The notes beneath the pieces were generated by a model. It was given only the letters and a program-made list of their open reading frames with translations, ran no database searches and was not told the origin of the DNA. The position numbers were made by a program, and so were the translations under genes. From NCBI GenBank assembly GCA_949825045.1, contig OX463808.1:31557674-31621673 (forward strand): a DNA stretch of 64,000 nucleotides, given 5' to 3'. Positions 53,783-64,000 of the stretch are shown one piece after another. Position 1 is the first letter of the stretch; each line of letters begins with the position of its first letter. The DNA comes from Argyresthia goedartella. Taxonomy: Eukaryota > Arthropoda > Insecta > Lepidoptera > Argyresthiidae.

Positions 53783-54617
53783 AAAGGACATTGTTCATTT
53801 TCGGCTAAGCGTGGACAGAATGTAAGTAAGTAAGTAAGTAAGTAAGTTTATTCATGTAGGCACGTACGGAATGTACGAGGTAATACGAGATAACCACTGA
53901 TTATAAATAATTCCATTACGAATATTTTCGATTATCTAGTTGTGTAAATCGACAGTTAAAACTTAAAGGGAATTTATGTGAAACACAGTCTTTATAATCA
54001 GTCGACCGGACGACATTTTATTTTCGGTATTGCCATGTAAAAAACTTAATAAATTACCAATTACACATAAATCACTTTGTGGTCTCTAAAGTAGCACAAA
54101 AGTACCAATTTTTCTTTCACATAAATAAAGTACATCAATGCAAATGCATTAATACAATACATGCGCGATTCGTCGCATTTAAACGTTGTTCAAATTGACA
54201 AAAAAAAGCTCGATTTGTGGGTAAACTACTTATTCATGGCAATACCAGACAAAAATGAAAATAAACAATTGTCACCGGCGGTCAGGTCACTCACGCCACA
54301 GAACACAATAAAAACCTTTCGTTCTGTGTTTGCCGTTTCGATAATTCGTGAATATGTTTGTTTTCTACTTTGGCTTGTTATAATGGACCCCGATTCCGCG
54401 TTTGTTGATGTGTTATTGTTATTGAAATGTTATTTTATTTGAACATAACCTCTCAGTAGACATACAGGAAAAACTCACGACACAGGCGTATTGACACAAA
54501 ATAATTACTGTTATTGGTTTCTTACCAACCTGTACTACAAAACCTAATAGTTAGTTTCGATTCAAATGTCTGTTCACGTTTAGCCGAAACGCCCATACAA
54601 AGTGGACAATGTCCTTT
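53783..54617 (+). mobile_element. 0.75-kb dispersed repeat, copy 2, with inverted ends
   Basis: 53863-54616 is nearly identical to 26355-27105. This copy also has a left end AAAGGACATTGTTCATTTTC that mirrors the right end (inverted: AAAGGACATTGTCCACTTTG), followed by a GTAA microsatellite at 53822-53848 that copy 1 lacks. Terminal inverted repeats suggest a DNA element; no transposase and no clear target duplication here. Confidence 0.65.
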
Positions 54618-55997
54618 GATAAAGTATCAGGGTACTTTCCGAGCAGGTGTAGTATAAAGATCTTTTATACTATCTAAAATATCTACTACGTCTGCCATCG
54701 GGGAAACTTGATAGTGGCGCCCGGTGATTTTAAAAAAGCAAAACAAAAATCGGCCTTTTTAAAACCTTTTATTTAGTTTTACCTATCTCGGTGTCTTTTT
54801 GTCACAATATTATACTTTTATAGATATTTGTGGTGTAATAAATTCTTAATCTATAAGTACATACATATTGCCTGGCAAAATATGAGTTGTAATTAAGAGA
54901 TGTAATACTCTAAGTTGTTGTAGACTTAATTAACTTGTTTTCGATAGTAAGCTGCAAGACTTGCTGATTTTTTGTTTGTACTTAGTCAAGTCAAGTTACA
55001 CCCAGTTGTCCCTATGATGATGAGTGATGACACACGAAATAAGAATGGTACAAAGTCCAAAAAGTGTATTAGTTGGTGAAAACGTGTCAGCTCATTTAAT
55101 TGATGATCAATTGATCATTAACACTAAGGAATGTTGCCTAATCAAATAATTTCGCGTGTACACTTGAATCATGCCATTTTTACTCCGACATTTTATGTAT
55201 TTTTATCAGGGCAATGGCCAAAAATATGCTGTTTTAGGTGCTGTAAAATTAAAATAGCGTGTTATTTCGTTATCTCGAGCTTATTGCTTATTGAAGCAAT
55301 TCATATGGAAACAATTTTTTTTTATTTTCAGACTTCTATATTGCTGAATATACAATACTCTCTTATCTGTTCCATTGTTGTTTATTATTTTTACATACCT
55401 ACCTACTTCTTGTAACTACCTAAATATTTAACCTCTATAGATAAGATAAAAACGATGCAAAAAATATTATTAACTATTTTTTTATACTTCTAGTTTTGTA
55501 CAAAAAATATATTTTAATAATATAAAATAATTTTAAATTTAAGTAAATCTTGTCCTATATTAGGATGATTATGGTGGTATGTATTTTTATTTGGGTTTAA
55601 AATAGGTAATGAAATGAAATATACATATACATAATTTCAACAACTTTGTGTATTTTTGTTCAAAAATCCTTGTTGAGGTATTTAATTTGATTATCTACTT
55701 AGTCATTTTTAACTTAAATGATGAATTTTTGAAGTTATAACCGCTATTATATACATTTAGTACTACATAAGTCATGTCCCAAACATGAATAATTGTCAAA
55801 TCATTGTAACTTTATCAAGTAAAACGGGTAGGTATAGTTATCTATGTATATTATGCATTATTCAATGTGATCCCAGAGTAGAGTTATTCAAAAGTTTACT
55901 CTAATAATATTAAAACAATTTAAGTTAGGAATGACATCCATCCTGAATATCAGGACACGAATACCTACCGCAAAGTTTAACAGCTGCCTAATATTAT
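54618..55997. other. spacer, very AT-rich, no gene seen
   Basis: No exon or repeat recognised. Confidence 0.3.
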
Positions 55998-56312
55998 TTA
56001 TCTACACACGTATCATAAACCCTCTTTACTGCGTACAAAAACCGCACGTTACGATCAGCATAATGTTAAACTACTTGGTAAAAATTCATTTCTTATCTGA
56101 AAAATTACACATTATGACCATAATGTGTAATTTTTCTATAATTTTTGTGACATTCAAATTTCGAACGCCGACGCCCGCCTACTTTGTTTGTGAAGTTGGT
56201 ACTATTGAATAAGCTAAACAAGTGCAAAGGAATTATCAATGCCACCATTCCGGTCGAACATGCGGTTCCTGAACACATTAAAGAGAGCTTATGATATGTG
56301 TGTAGATAAACT
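55998..56312. repeat. MITE with TTTATCTACACAC ends, copy 2 (inverted)
   Basis: Inverted relative of 11511-11836, with ends TTATCTACACACGTATCATA and, at the right, TATGATATGTGTGTAGATAA. The interior shares CCGGTCGAACATGCGGTTCC in reverse. Confidence 0.65.
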
Positions 56313-56334
56313 AGTGTATGTAACTGTACATAAT

Positions 56335-56445
56335 TAGGCATTAAAACTCTCGAGGGATATTATTATGAAACGAGCCAAAGGCGAGTTTCATAAACCCACT
56401 CTCGAGAATTAATGCCCTCCATTATGTAGCAGTCACATAAACTAC
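56335..56445. repeat. fold-back element, copy 2 (inverted)
   Basis: GGCATTAAAACTCTCGAGGG pairs with CCACTCTCGAGAATTAATGC around a TATGAAACGAGCCAAAGGCG centre. Same arrangement as 11388-11500, again directly beside the TTTATCTACACAC MITE. Confidence 0.7.
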
Positions 56446-56588
56446 TATTATATCGTGTAATGTAGACGGAGGATGTCTAATCCACAAACTACAAGTAAGT
56501 ATGAGACTTCGAGGCCCTTCGAGTTAAGGAGGCGTCAGGTTTAAATGCATTACTATAAGCAGTAGTCCTACTTCCTTCGATCTCTTTA

Positions 56589-59500
56589 CTATATAATTCT
56601 ACGACTAGTTGCAGCCTTCAGTCCATGGGTCGCAGGTAATTCTTTCCGATGATGTCGGCAGGAAGCTTGCATGTCTTCCACGGCAGCGACCGGATAATGA
56701 AAGGGCCATCCCCCGATAATGTTACTGTGGAAGTAAAAATATTTATTTACGCTCTATGTAACACATTACTCAATATCTCTGTTATTTATGGGAGGATAGG
56801 GACGTGTTCAGTAGACCAACTTCAATTTCAACTTCTACTTGCACATTGTTGTTTGTTTTGTTTGTCGTTATCGATTTGTCTGCCCATTGGGCACAGACAC
56901 AGACCACCTGCCCGATGGTTCGACGATATAAGACCAACTTTAATTTCAACTTCTACTTGCACATTGTTGTTTGTTTTGTTTGTTGTTATCCATTTGTCTG
57001 CCCACTGGCTACAGACAAAGACCACCTGCCCGATGCGATGGTCCGATGATATACTAAAGTCGACAGGATCTCAATGGATGCGGACGGAACAGGATCGTAG
57101 GGGTTGGCGCTATAGAGAAGAGGCCTATGCCCAGCAGTGGGTTGATGTGGGCTGAGCATGATATCGATTTGTCGCTTGACAAACCGTTTTTTTAATGTTA
57201 GACCTTGGAGGATGATATTTGCCTATTTACCGTGATTTCACTGGCAGACTATCCTATGAACCCTACAGTATATAAGGAGGCGGTACAAACAATAAGTCTG
57301 ACATGAGTGTCAATCAAGCAGAAAACTGAAGAATACAGAATACATCAAGAAACTGAATTGGGCCAGGCGACAAACTCGATTAGCACTTACCTAAGTAAGG
57401 TAGCTGTTTTTTACCTTTCATGCCAGGAAGTAAGTTGACTGTATCCTTCCCGTTCTGGAACCTCAATGGCCAGTTCGGATCCACCGAACTGACTGTCAGC
57501 GTCGTCTTTTCCAGGTTAATATCTAGTGTTAGGTCTGCCCCGAGGTATTTGATACCTGGAAAAGTACAGAAGGGATTGTGACTGTTATATCTACAGGTTT
57601 CAAGTTTATTATCGCGCATGATCGATTACTGTACTAATGACGCCTCAAATTATAATCATCAACTAGGCAATACATGTGATCCATACAATCACATTACAGA
57701 TAGTGGCACATTCGCCACTTTGGATTCCACCAACCTCTTATCTTGAACTTCGTAGCTTCAGGAGGCAGCTGAGGCTTCTTGATCTCCAGCCGGTCCAGCC
57801 GGATGCTGATGCCGGCGTAACCGAAAACGAGGGTCTGGAGGAACCCGCCCATCCCCGTGAGGAAGTTTACGGCTCCAATGTCGGGGCGACGGTACTCACT
57901 CCAGATCTGTAAATTATTTACGCTGAGTGAAGTGCAGGAGATTCAATTACAGCGCTGATCCTGGGACCTTTTAGCCATACGGTATATCTTAGATGCCTGT
58001 GTACCACGTTGATGCACAAATTCAGTTCTCCATTTTTGAGTTACAAGCCCATCGCCGCTGCTCTGGAGAGATGAAGGTGTCAGGATGTTTTGCATCTGTG
58101 TTAGAATAGAAGAACATCCGTAAGTTGATTGTATTTCTATTGATTGTCGTCATCGCACACGTATATGAATATACGGTGAGATGTATGCCTTACATCATTT
58201 ACCTACTAGCAACCACACCATCTAGGAATAGACGTAATCACTTCACTTAGTTTAAATTAGGTTTAGGTACATTTAGCAGCGAACGAAAACCAGACATGTT
58301 TTATCCGTCGCTGTCAGTGCTGTCGTTATACAGTTAATAGTTTACTTAGACGCAGATACATTAGGTATAGAATAAAAAAGTGAATGAAGTTAGTTCTTAG
58401 GTAAAACTTAAGCTAAGACCTTTTGTTCTATGTTAGGTATAGGTATATTATCAATAAAGTGGTTTTTAATCTTAATACTAAAATTATTATTGTTTATAAA
58501 TATGTTTTGGAGATCTATTGGTAGTTCATTTACAATTTTAGGCAAGTAGTACATCCATGTTCGTTGACCATACACATTATTGAAATGTGGCAAGTGGAAT
58601 GAGTTTTGATAAAGTAAATTACGCAATCTATCGGGTCGCTTTTTTTGTTCAATTTAGTTTTATTATAGTTTTCTTCAATTAGTGTACCTATGTAATTTAA
58701 TTTTATCAAATTTGCAGTATGTAAATAGTCCGTTCCAGTGATTGTTATTTTTACATTCCATCTTAACTTTTTTGGTGCAATGAGTTTTAGAATACTAGTT
58801 TGTAGTTTGTATAATGTAGGTAAGTTTTATATGTTTTGCCATAGCTAGATAAGCCGTATCCAATGATTGAGTCAGCCATAACTAGGTATATTAGTCGTAG
58901 AATTTTATATGGGACTTTATATTTTAATATGGCTTGCTTGCTTTGTATAGCCCTCAGTTTATGACATACATGTTGAATGTGTGGTCCCCAGTTAAAGCGC
59001 TCGTCAATAATAAGGCCCAAATAGTGTTGTTTTACTATATCTAGCGCATTGCATTTACAGTTTAGGTGTTTATTATGGAAGCAGTCGTGTTCGTGAGTTA
59101 TTACTTTTAATGAATGGTCATTTATATTGTGCGAGGATCTAATGTGAATGATTTTAGTTTTGCAACGGTTTAACACCAGCCCCACGTCGTGTGCCCATTT
59201 GCATATCAAGTCAAAGTTTTCTTGCATATGTTTTTCTGCTACCCGTATATCCTTGTGAGCCGAAATCAAAAGGGCATGCCGTGTAAACGTGGTCTTTGCA
59301 GATCCATGTCACGATACGTCACCCGGATGGGCACGACGCCCAAAAAAAAAATGACGCTATTTGAAAAAAAAAACATCCCCGTAGAGTTTCTTTGCGCCAT
59401 CTTGTCTCATTTCGGAAGCACTGGTAGAGTTAATGGAGTTTCCTTTTCCTGTGCGAGAATCAGTCTTGAATCACCTCTTGAAAGGGAAATTTCCTTTTCA

Positions 59501-62302
59501 CCCCAGCGGCTCGAACATGGCTGTTTTGCTGCTTGAAACCAATGAGGAAAATGCAATTTTGCTGCGAGCGTGAAAAAAACTATCTTTTTAATTTTTCATA
59601 TCGTAGGTTAGACGCAGGTCATCTTTCCATACTGCGGGGTGTAATACAAACTTGGAACATTTGAACTTCATTCTCTCTGTCACTTTCACTCCGTTACGAA
59701 AGAGGAGAGAGATAAAATACTTATGTCGATTATTCATTCGTCTTCGAAACTTCGTACTACGAGTCTAGGCCCCCAAAAAGCGGGAACGAAAAACTCGTTC
59801 CGAAACAAAATAACTTAAGCAGTTGTAGTAATTTTACTTTTCATTTATAATTTTTTTCTTTAAGTATAAGTAAGTACATCTTGGACATTGGACAAGTTTG
59901 TATCAGAAAAACGCATAAACAAACGGACTTAACTTTTTCTTAACGTCATGTAAAGTTAATGTTATGGTAAAGAGTAATTGTAGTTAATGTTTGTTATTTC
60001 ATATGTGTTTGTTGTTTTATTTTTTACATAAAAATGATTTAATTGCTTTTATGTGGCGTTTTATTCTTTTGCGATATACGTTCTCGCCGCTGAGGTGAAA
60101 AGTTGTATGTATCACACGAGAGCAAAGATATTTGCATCTCGTGCCTTTGAGTCCCTCGCTACGCTCAAGATTCTAATTTTGAATCACTCGCTACGCTCGT
60201 GATTCTATTATAGAAACTTTCGCTTGCTCGGGACTCAACATCAACACTCGCAGCAAAAATCTACTTTGCTCTCTTGTTGAACAAATAACTATTTCACCCC
60301 AGAGCGGCTCGAACATGGCGGTTTTGCTGCTTGAAACCAGTGAGGAAAATGCAATTTTGCTGCGAGCCTGAAAAAAACTAACTTTTTAATTTTTCATATC
60401 GTAGGTTAGACGCAGGTCATCTTTACATACTGCGGGGTGTAATACAAACTTGGAACATTTGAACTTCATTCTCTCTGTCACTTTCACTCCGTTACGAAAA
60501 AAGAGAGAGATAAAATATGTCGATTATTCATTCGTCTTCGAAACTTCGTAGTAGGCCCCTAAAAAGTGGGAATGAAAAACTCGTTCCGAAACAAAATAAC
60601 TTAAGCAATTGTAGTAATTTTACTTTTCATTTATAATTTTTTCTGTATAAGTAAGTACATCTTGGACATTAGACAAGTTTGTGTCAGAAAAATGCATAAA
60701 CAAACGGACTTAACCTTATCTTAACGTCATGTAAAGTTAATGTTATGGGAAAGAGTAATTGTAGTTAATGTTTGTTATTTCATATGTGTTTGTTGTTTTA
60801 TTTTTTACATAAAAACGATTTAATTTCTTTTATGTGGAGTTTTATTCTTTTGCGGTATATGTTCTCGCCGCTGAGGTGAAAAGTTGTATGTATCACACGA
60901 GAGCAAAGATATTTGCATCTCGTGCCTTTGAGTCCCTCGCTACGCTCAAAATTCTAAATTCGCATTATAGAATCTTTCGCTTGCTTGGGACTCAACATCA
61001 ACACTCGCAGCAAAAATCTACTTTGCTCTCTTGTTGAACAAATAACTATTTTCAAACTCAAACCAAAATCAAGTTACTCATTTGATTATTTTTATTTTTC
61101 ATTAGTATATGAGACTTATTCTTTAATTTGTAAAAGTAGTCTACATGCAATAAATGATGTGAGTTTTGAGTTGTGGAGTATTTGTTATAAATATAATTCC
61201 AACCTTGAACGGTTCCCTCACGTAATCCTTAAAACTCCTATTGAAAAGTATGGCGGCTCGCAAGTTGTCGTCCAGCTGCAGATGGCCGATGGTGTGCATG
61301 CTCCATGTCATTGCAGGCCCGGAGCCACGGGTCACTGACTCGTAGTAGTGGAGGTTGTTCGTTCGCGTTGATCTGTTATCATAACCAAAATAGGTTACTA
61401 AAGGCTTTAAATGAAGGCGAGCTTCTCCCATCCCTCTCTTATAAGGTTCTGTTTTATATTTAGATCCAACTGACTACTTGCATTGCATTTACGGTCGAAT
61501 GCATTCATTGCGGAGATTAATTGGGATTCAGTCAGAAGAGTTGAATGGGTAAAGCTACTTACTCAGACATAGGATACTGCAGGGGGAACCCCAGGAGTAC
61601 CACATCAGCTTGTTTGATCTTCTCAGGCCTCTTGTACTCAGAGAACTGTGGGTGGTAGTCCAAATGTTCGTCGTAAGGTAGGGCAAGACTCCAGGCGATG
61701 TTGGCCCAGTGGTCCGGATCCTTGGCAAGATAATACGACTTGCAGAGACAGGATACGTATCTGGAGAAATTCTTTAAATGACAATCCAACTTCATTTACG
61801 TGGCTTTGGCAAAAGACCAATCACCCACTCATCACAAACCAGTTGCAGTGTCCGTATTCAACATCCATACAGCCTGGCATAAACATACAGCAAAAATTTC
61901 AATGTTAGATTGCTCATGCTTTCAGTGCAGGCGTTGTTGACGTATATAGCGAAGGGTATATAATACCTACCTGCTTGCTTTGAATGCTTAAATAGAAAAG
62001 CTAGAAGTAGTAACTTACTGTGCCAAATAAAGTGAGTATCCTGCTATAACATTCGTGAATACTGAGTTGGTAACGTTGGCGTGGTCTTCATCGGGCCCCA
62101 TCACATCTGCAAAATAGTTTTTCATCATTAATTTTTTATCGGTAGTTGTTTCAAATGCTTGAGTTTATAACATTAGTGGATAATGTTACCATGTTCTCGT
62201 AGATTACTTACTGGCAATATCGTAAAGGCCGGTCGTGTAATTAATGACGGCGCGTGAAGCCCAGAAGTCAGCTATATTAGTCACTAGAGAGCAGCCACCA
62301 TT
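56589..62302 (-). CDS. PGGHG: Protein-glucosylgalactosylhydroxylysine glucosidase (GH65), 3' part of gene
   Basis: This family removes glucose from the disaccharide on collagen hydroxylysine; it was earlier called acid trehalase-like 1. Exons on the minus strand: 62302-62212, 62106-62019, 61760-61563, 61372-61204, 57906-57735, 57555-57415 and a last one from 56725. The first six join in phase. They carry FWASRAVINYTTGLYDIA, VMGPDEDHANVTNSVFTN with the GH65 catalytic-acid Glu, KIKQADVVLLGFPLQYP, SGPAMTWSMHTIGHLQ, IWSEYRRPDIGAVNFLTG and GMGGFLQTLVFGYAG, in the order of the human protein. The last exon starts VTLSGDGPF, so the join reads LLPGMKVTLSG where human has a similar LLPGHKVSF. Its end is uncertain: the frame as given stops at 56589, while a one-base shift in a TTTT run near 56701 would stop at 56618. 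The 5' half, including the nucleophile-side domain, is beyond the right side. The 3.3-kb intron holds repeats. Confidence 0.9.
56815..57050 (+). repeat. 120-bp direct repeat pair
   Basis: TTCAACTTCTACTTGCACAT, TTGTTTGTTTTGTTTG and GACCACCTGCCCGATG occur in the same order from about 56826 and again from about 56946, so the spacing is 120 bp. Local tandem duplication. Confidence 0.8.
57060..57165 (+). repeat. RTE-like LINE tail
   Basis: GAAGAGGCCTATGCCCAGCA followed by GTGGGTTGATGTGGGCTGA is a tail word seen at the 3' end of RTE-type LINEs in Lepidoptera (from memory). It lies in the last PGGHG intron. A local pair of 130-bp direct repeats (TTCAACTTCTACTTGCACAT at 56829 and 56949) lies just upstream. 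Confidence 0.55.
58020..58110. repeat. short SINE family 1 remnant
   Basis: GAGTTACAAGCCCATCGCCG resembles the GGGCTAGCCCATCGCCGC body word. Too short to classify firmly. Confidence 0.3.
58400..59275 (-). pseudogene. decayed 3' half of a non-LTR reverse transcriptase
   Basis: A frame from 59269 to 58787 reads ENFDLICKWAHDVGLVLNRC, KTKIIHIRS, VKQHYLGLIIDERFNWGPHI and AILKYKVPYKILRLIYLVMA. A second frame, 58626-58408, reads NNVYGQRTWMYYLPKIVNEL. This is the usual order after the RT palm: a W...GL.LN..KTK block, a YLG..ID....W..HI block and a final FNN.YG.RT block. The catalytic YADD part is missing. It lies in a PGGHG intron, same strand. Confidence 0.7.
59497..61050. repeat. 798-bp tandem duplication in a PGGHG intron
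   Basis: GGCTCGAACATGGCTGTTTT (59509) recurs as GGCTCGAACATGGCGGTTTT about 798 bp later, and the match runs through TAGGTTAGACGCAGGTCATC, CTTGGAACATTTGAACTTCA and CATCAACACTCGCAGCAAAA. The second unit is about 40 bp shorter because a TCGCTACGCTCGTGATTC piece is lost. Words at the unit's end (AACTATTTCACCCC) mirror GAGGTGAAAAGTTGTATG inside it. Confidence 0.85.
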
Positions 62303-62744
62303 CTGAAAATGAAACATTACACTTATTGTTGTTTAATGGGTCTTTTCACACACGTTGTTTAATGGGTCTTTATTTGTACTTATAAATATATATCTAATCA
62401 ATTACAATCCCAGTGGACTAAAATAATCCTAGGTGTAAAAGATCTTATAATACCTAACTTATTTGTCAGGCTATTGGCGTAATGCGGAGAAGTGGTGTAA
62501 TTTTTGGCAAAATCGGTTCACCGTCATCATTAATAAAAATTATGAAGGCTTTAGATGAGCACATTTGATGGATAACCTTGATGAGATAACAAAATAACTA
62601 TGTCGAGCATCGTACATTACATTACACAATAATAGTAATTAGGTAGTGGGGTTAGTTTGTAAAAAAGATGCCGTATTTCACGACAAGCAGCAGAAATGTT
62701 AATAGAAATATTGATATTTGGGTCTATTCTGTGCAGTACCATAA
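62303..62744. other. PGGHG intron, no gene seen
   Basis: A 20-bp direct word TGTTGTTTAATGGGTCTTT occurs twice (62330 and 62354). No exon recognised. Confidence 0.4.
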
Positions 62745-62900
62745 GGTTATTATGGGCTACGCTTCGCTTACCCCCTTTATCTTTCGCCTACCCTCACCCA
62801 CCACTTCGTCCAGACAGTATTTATTTAGCCAATAAGCGGTGGCTAAACAAATCAGCAATTTAGTCGTGCTCATCAGTATTGTTGTCACGAAATTCAGTAT
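62745..62900 (-). repeat. diverged CGGTAGCTTAGG-family core
   Basis: GGGCTACGCTTCGCTTACCC, CCTTTATCTTTCGCCTACCC: the hairpin part of the core inverted, lacking recognisable terminal repeats. Confidence 0.4.
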
Positions 62901-63094
62901 TTTCTTCGCTCTTTCCATGGAATTCCGCAGTTTGATAGTCATTCGCTCAATTACTTTTTTATTCGATCATTTTATTATTTCATCAACGTGGCTTCTCAAA
63001 TATTTAATTCATTGGTGTAAGGAGTTAATCTCTAGACTTAATCCCACTTACTTATCGATCAGATTATACCAAAGTTAAGTCATCAGAAGTTAGT

Positions 63095-63780
63095 TAAGTC
63101 ATCAGAAGGCCCGACTGTCTGGCGACACTGCCGGTCTACTGGAGGAATACCAAACTGCCTTCGAAAGAGACCCCTTCTCCGAAAATACTTACGAAAGCCC
63201 TGATGCAGTATATTGGCAAAAGCCGCAGCAAGAATGACGCAAAGCAACAAAGCCTGGTCCACCATCAAGAAACTTACTGGCACCCAGAACTTCTATGGAG
63301 AGTACACAAACGTAACTGCAAACCAAGTGGCCCATCAACTGCTGCTGAATAGAAAGACAAAACCACTCACAGGAGCCAAGAAAATCGTCAGAGGCCAAGC
63401 CACTGAGACTCCCCGAGTGGTGCTGTCAGCTGCGTGAAGATGACCGCTGCACTAAGGAAGCTGAAGAACGGGAAAGCGTGTGGTCTCGACGATCTCACAG
63501 TTGAACATCTAGAGCATCTCGGCCGTGTGATTGGAATCTGAGGCTCTTCAACAACTGCCTGGGAACCAATAACATCCTAAAGGATTGGCGCAAGGCCTGT
63601 GTCATCGCGTTGCATCTCAAGCCCAGCAAGCCATCTGACGACCCTAAAACCTTCCGACCGATTTCCCTACTCTGCCACTTGTACAAGCTGTTTGAAAGGA
63701 TCCTTCTTGGCCGTCTTACTCCGTGCAAGACAAACTAATTCCAGATTGGTTTTCGCCCAAGCAAGTCTTTCTCTACCTTT
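63095..63780 (+). pseudogene. decayed non-LTR reverse transcriptase, linker to first RT blocks
   Basis: Broken frames read NDAKQQSLVHHQ, ALRKLKNGKACGLDDLTVEH, NNCLGTNNILKDWRKACVIA, FRPISLLCHLYKLFERILL and IGFRPSKSFS. This is the RT start of an RTE/Jockey-type LINE (KNGKA.G.D blocks, W..A.VI, FRPISLL, GFRP). At least three shifts or stops. The rest of the RT is absent; AT-rich DNA follows from 63780 to the edge. Confidence 0.7.
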
Positions 63781-64000
63781 CTCTTCCGTAGATTATATTT
63801 TATTTATATATTATATAGTTATTTATTGATATTTATACATATTACATATAGGTATTATATTATTATGTAAGTTCTCATTTATTTATATGTGTAAATATCT
63901 AAGTAATTTATTATAAATATATAGTCACTCTCTAGTTTATTTTTAGGTTATGTTGTGCATCATAGGTCTACCCCTTATAATGAAACTATCCTTTCCTGTC
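63781..64000. other. AT-rich right edge, nothing recognised
   Basis: Simple AT-rich sequence with TATTTATATA words. Confidence 0.3.

Noticed and set aside
53822..53848. GTAA tandem as a CRISPR-like or telomere-like array
   Set aside because: A plain 4-bp microsatellite with no spacers; not the insect telomere TTAGG.

Overview
The window looks like nuclear DNA of a lepidopteran (moth or butterfly). Short exons with GT-AG introns encode animal proteins, the DNA is AT-rich, and introns and spacers are packed with insect-type mobile DNA: tRNA-derived SINEs, CR1/Jockey-like and other non-LTR fragments, Ty3/gypsy remnants, mariner, pogo, hAT and Harbinger-type elements, and many fold-back repeats. 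There is no operon structure, CRISPR array or bacterial gene. The species call is inferred from repeat style, not from a search.

Layout. (1) 3082-15635, plus strand: the 3' half of a PDE1-type (Ca2+/calmodulin-dependent) cyclic nucleotide phosphodiesterase gene, six exons spread through repeat-rich introns; its 5' exons lie outside the window. (2) 19298-20848, minus strand: an intact single-exon PRMT3 (zinc-finger protein arginine methyltransferase). (3) 21212-25411 (perhaps to 25839), plus strand: IFT80, an intraflagellar-transport WD-repeat protein, in 13 exons that join in frame to 654 codons; the usual C-terminal part is not visible. PRMT3 and IFT80 are divergent and share a 363-bp promoter that holds a perfect palindromic X-box (RFX site) 51 bp before the IFT80 ATG. 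(4) 25.8-37.1 kb: a transposon-rich block with a Harbinger-like MITE, a decayed Tc1/IS630-like transposase, a decayed retrotransposon C-terminus and a complete pogo-type element (33610-36944) bounded by TA duplications. (5) 37617-51765, plus strand: a chondroitin/carbohydrate sulfotransferase of the CHST11 type, four exons, 321 residues. Its 8.3-kb second intron carries a CR1/Jockey-like retrotransposon whose 3' tail was hit by a maT-like mariner. (6) 56.6-62.3 kb, minus strand: the 3' part of a GH65 protein-glucosylgalactosylhydroxylysine glucosidase (PGGHG/ATHL1-like), whose 5' exons lie beyond the right part of the window. (7) The right edge is a decayed reverse transcriptase.

The host genes have unrelated jobs: cyclic-nucleotide turnover, ribosomal-protein methylation, cilia, glycosaminoglycan sulfation and collagen-glycan breakdown. 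I see no pathway linking them. The most unusual material is the repeat content: a MITE core found inside different terminal inverted repeats, nested fold-backs sharing a CTCGAGCGCGTCAG core, a 42-bp perfect palindrome, a gag fragment between perfect inverted 60-bp LTR-like ends, and a 0.8-kb tandem duplication. Exon borders were set by eye from splice signals and reading phase; repeat borders are approximate unless target-site duplications are named.
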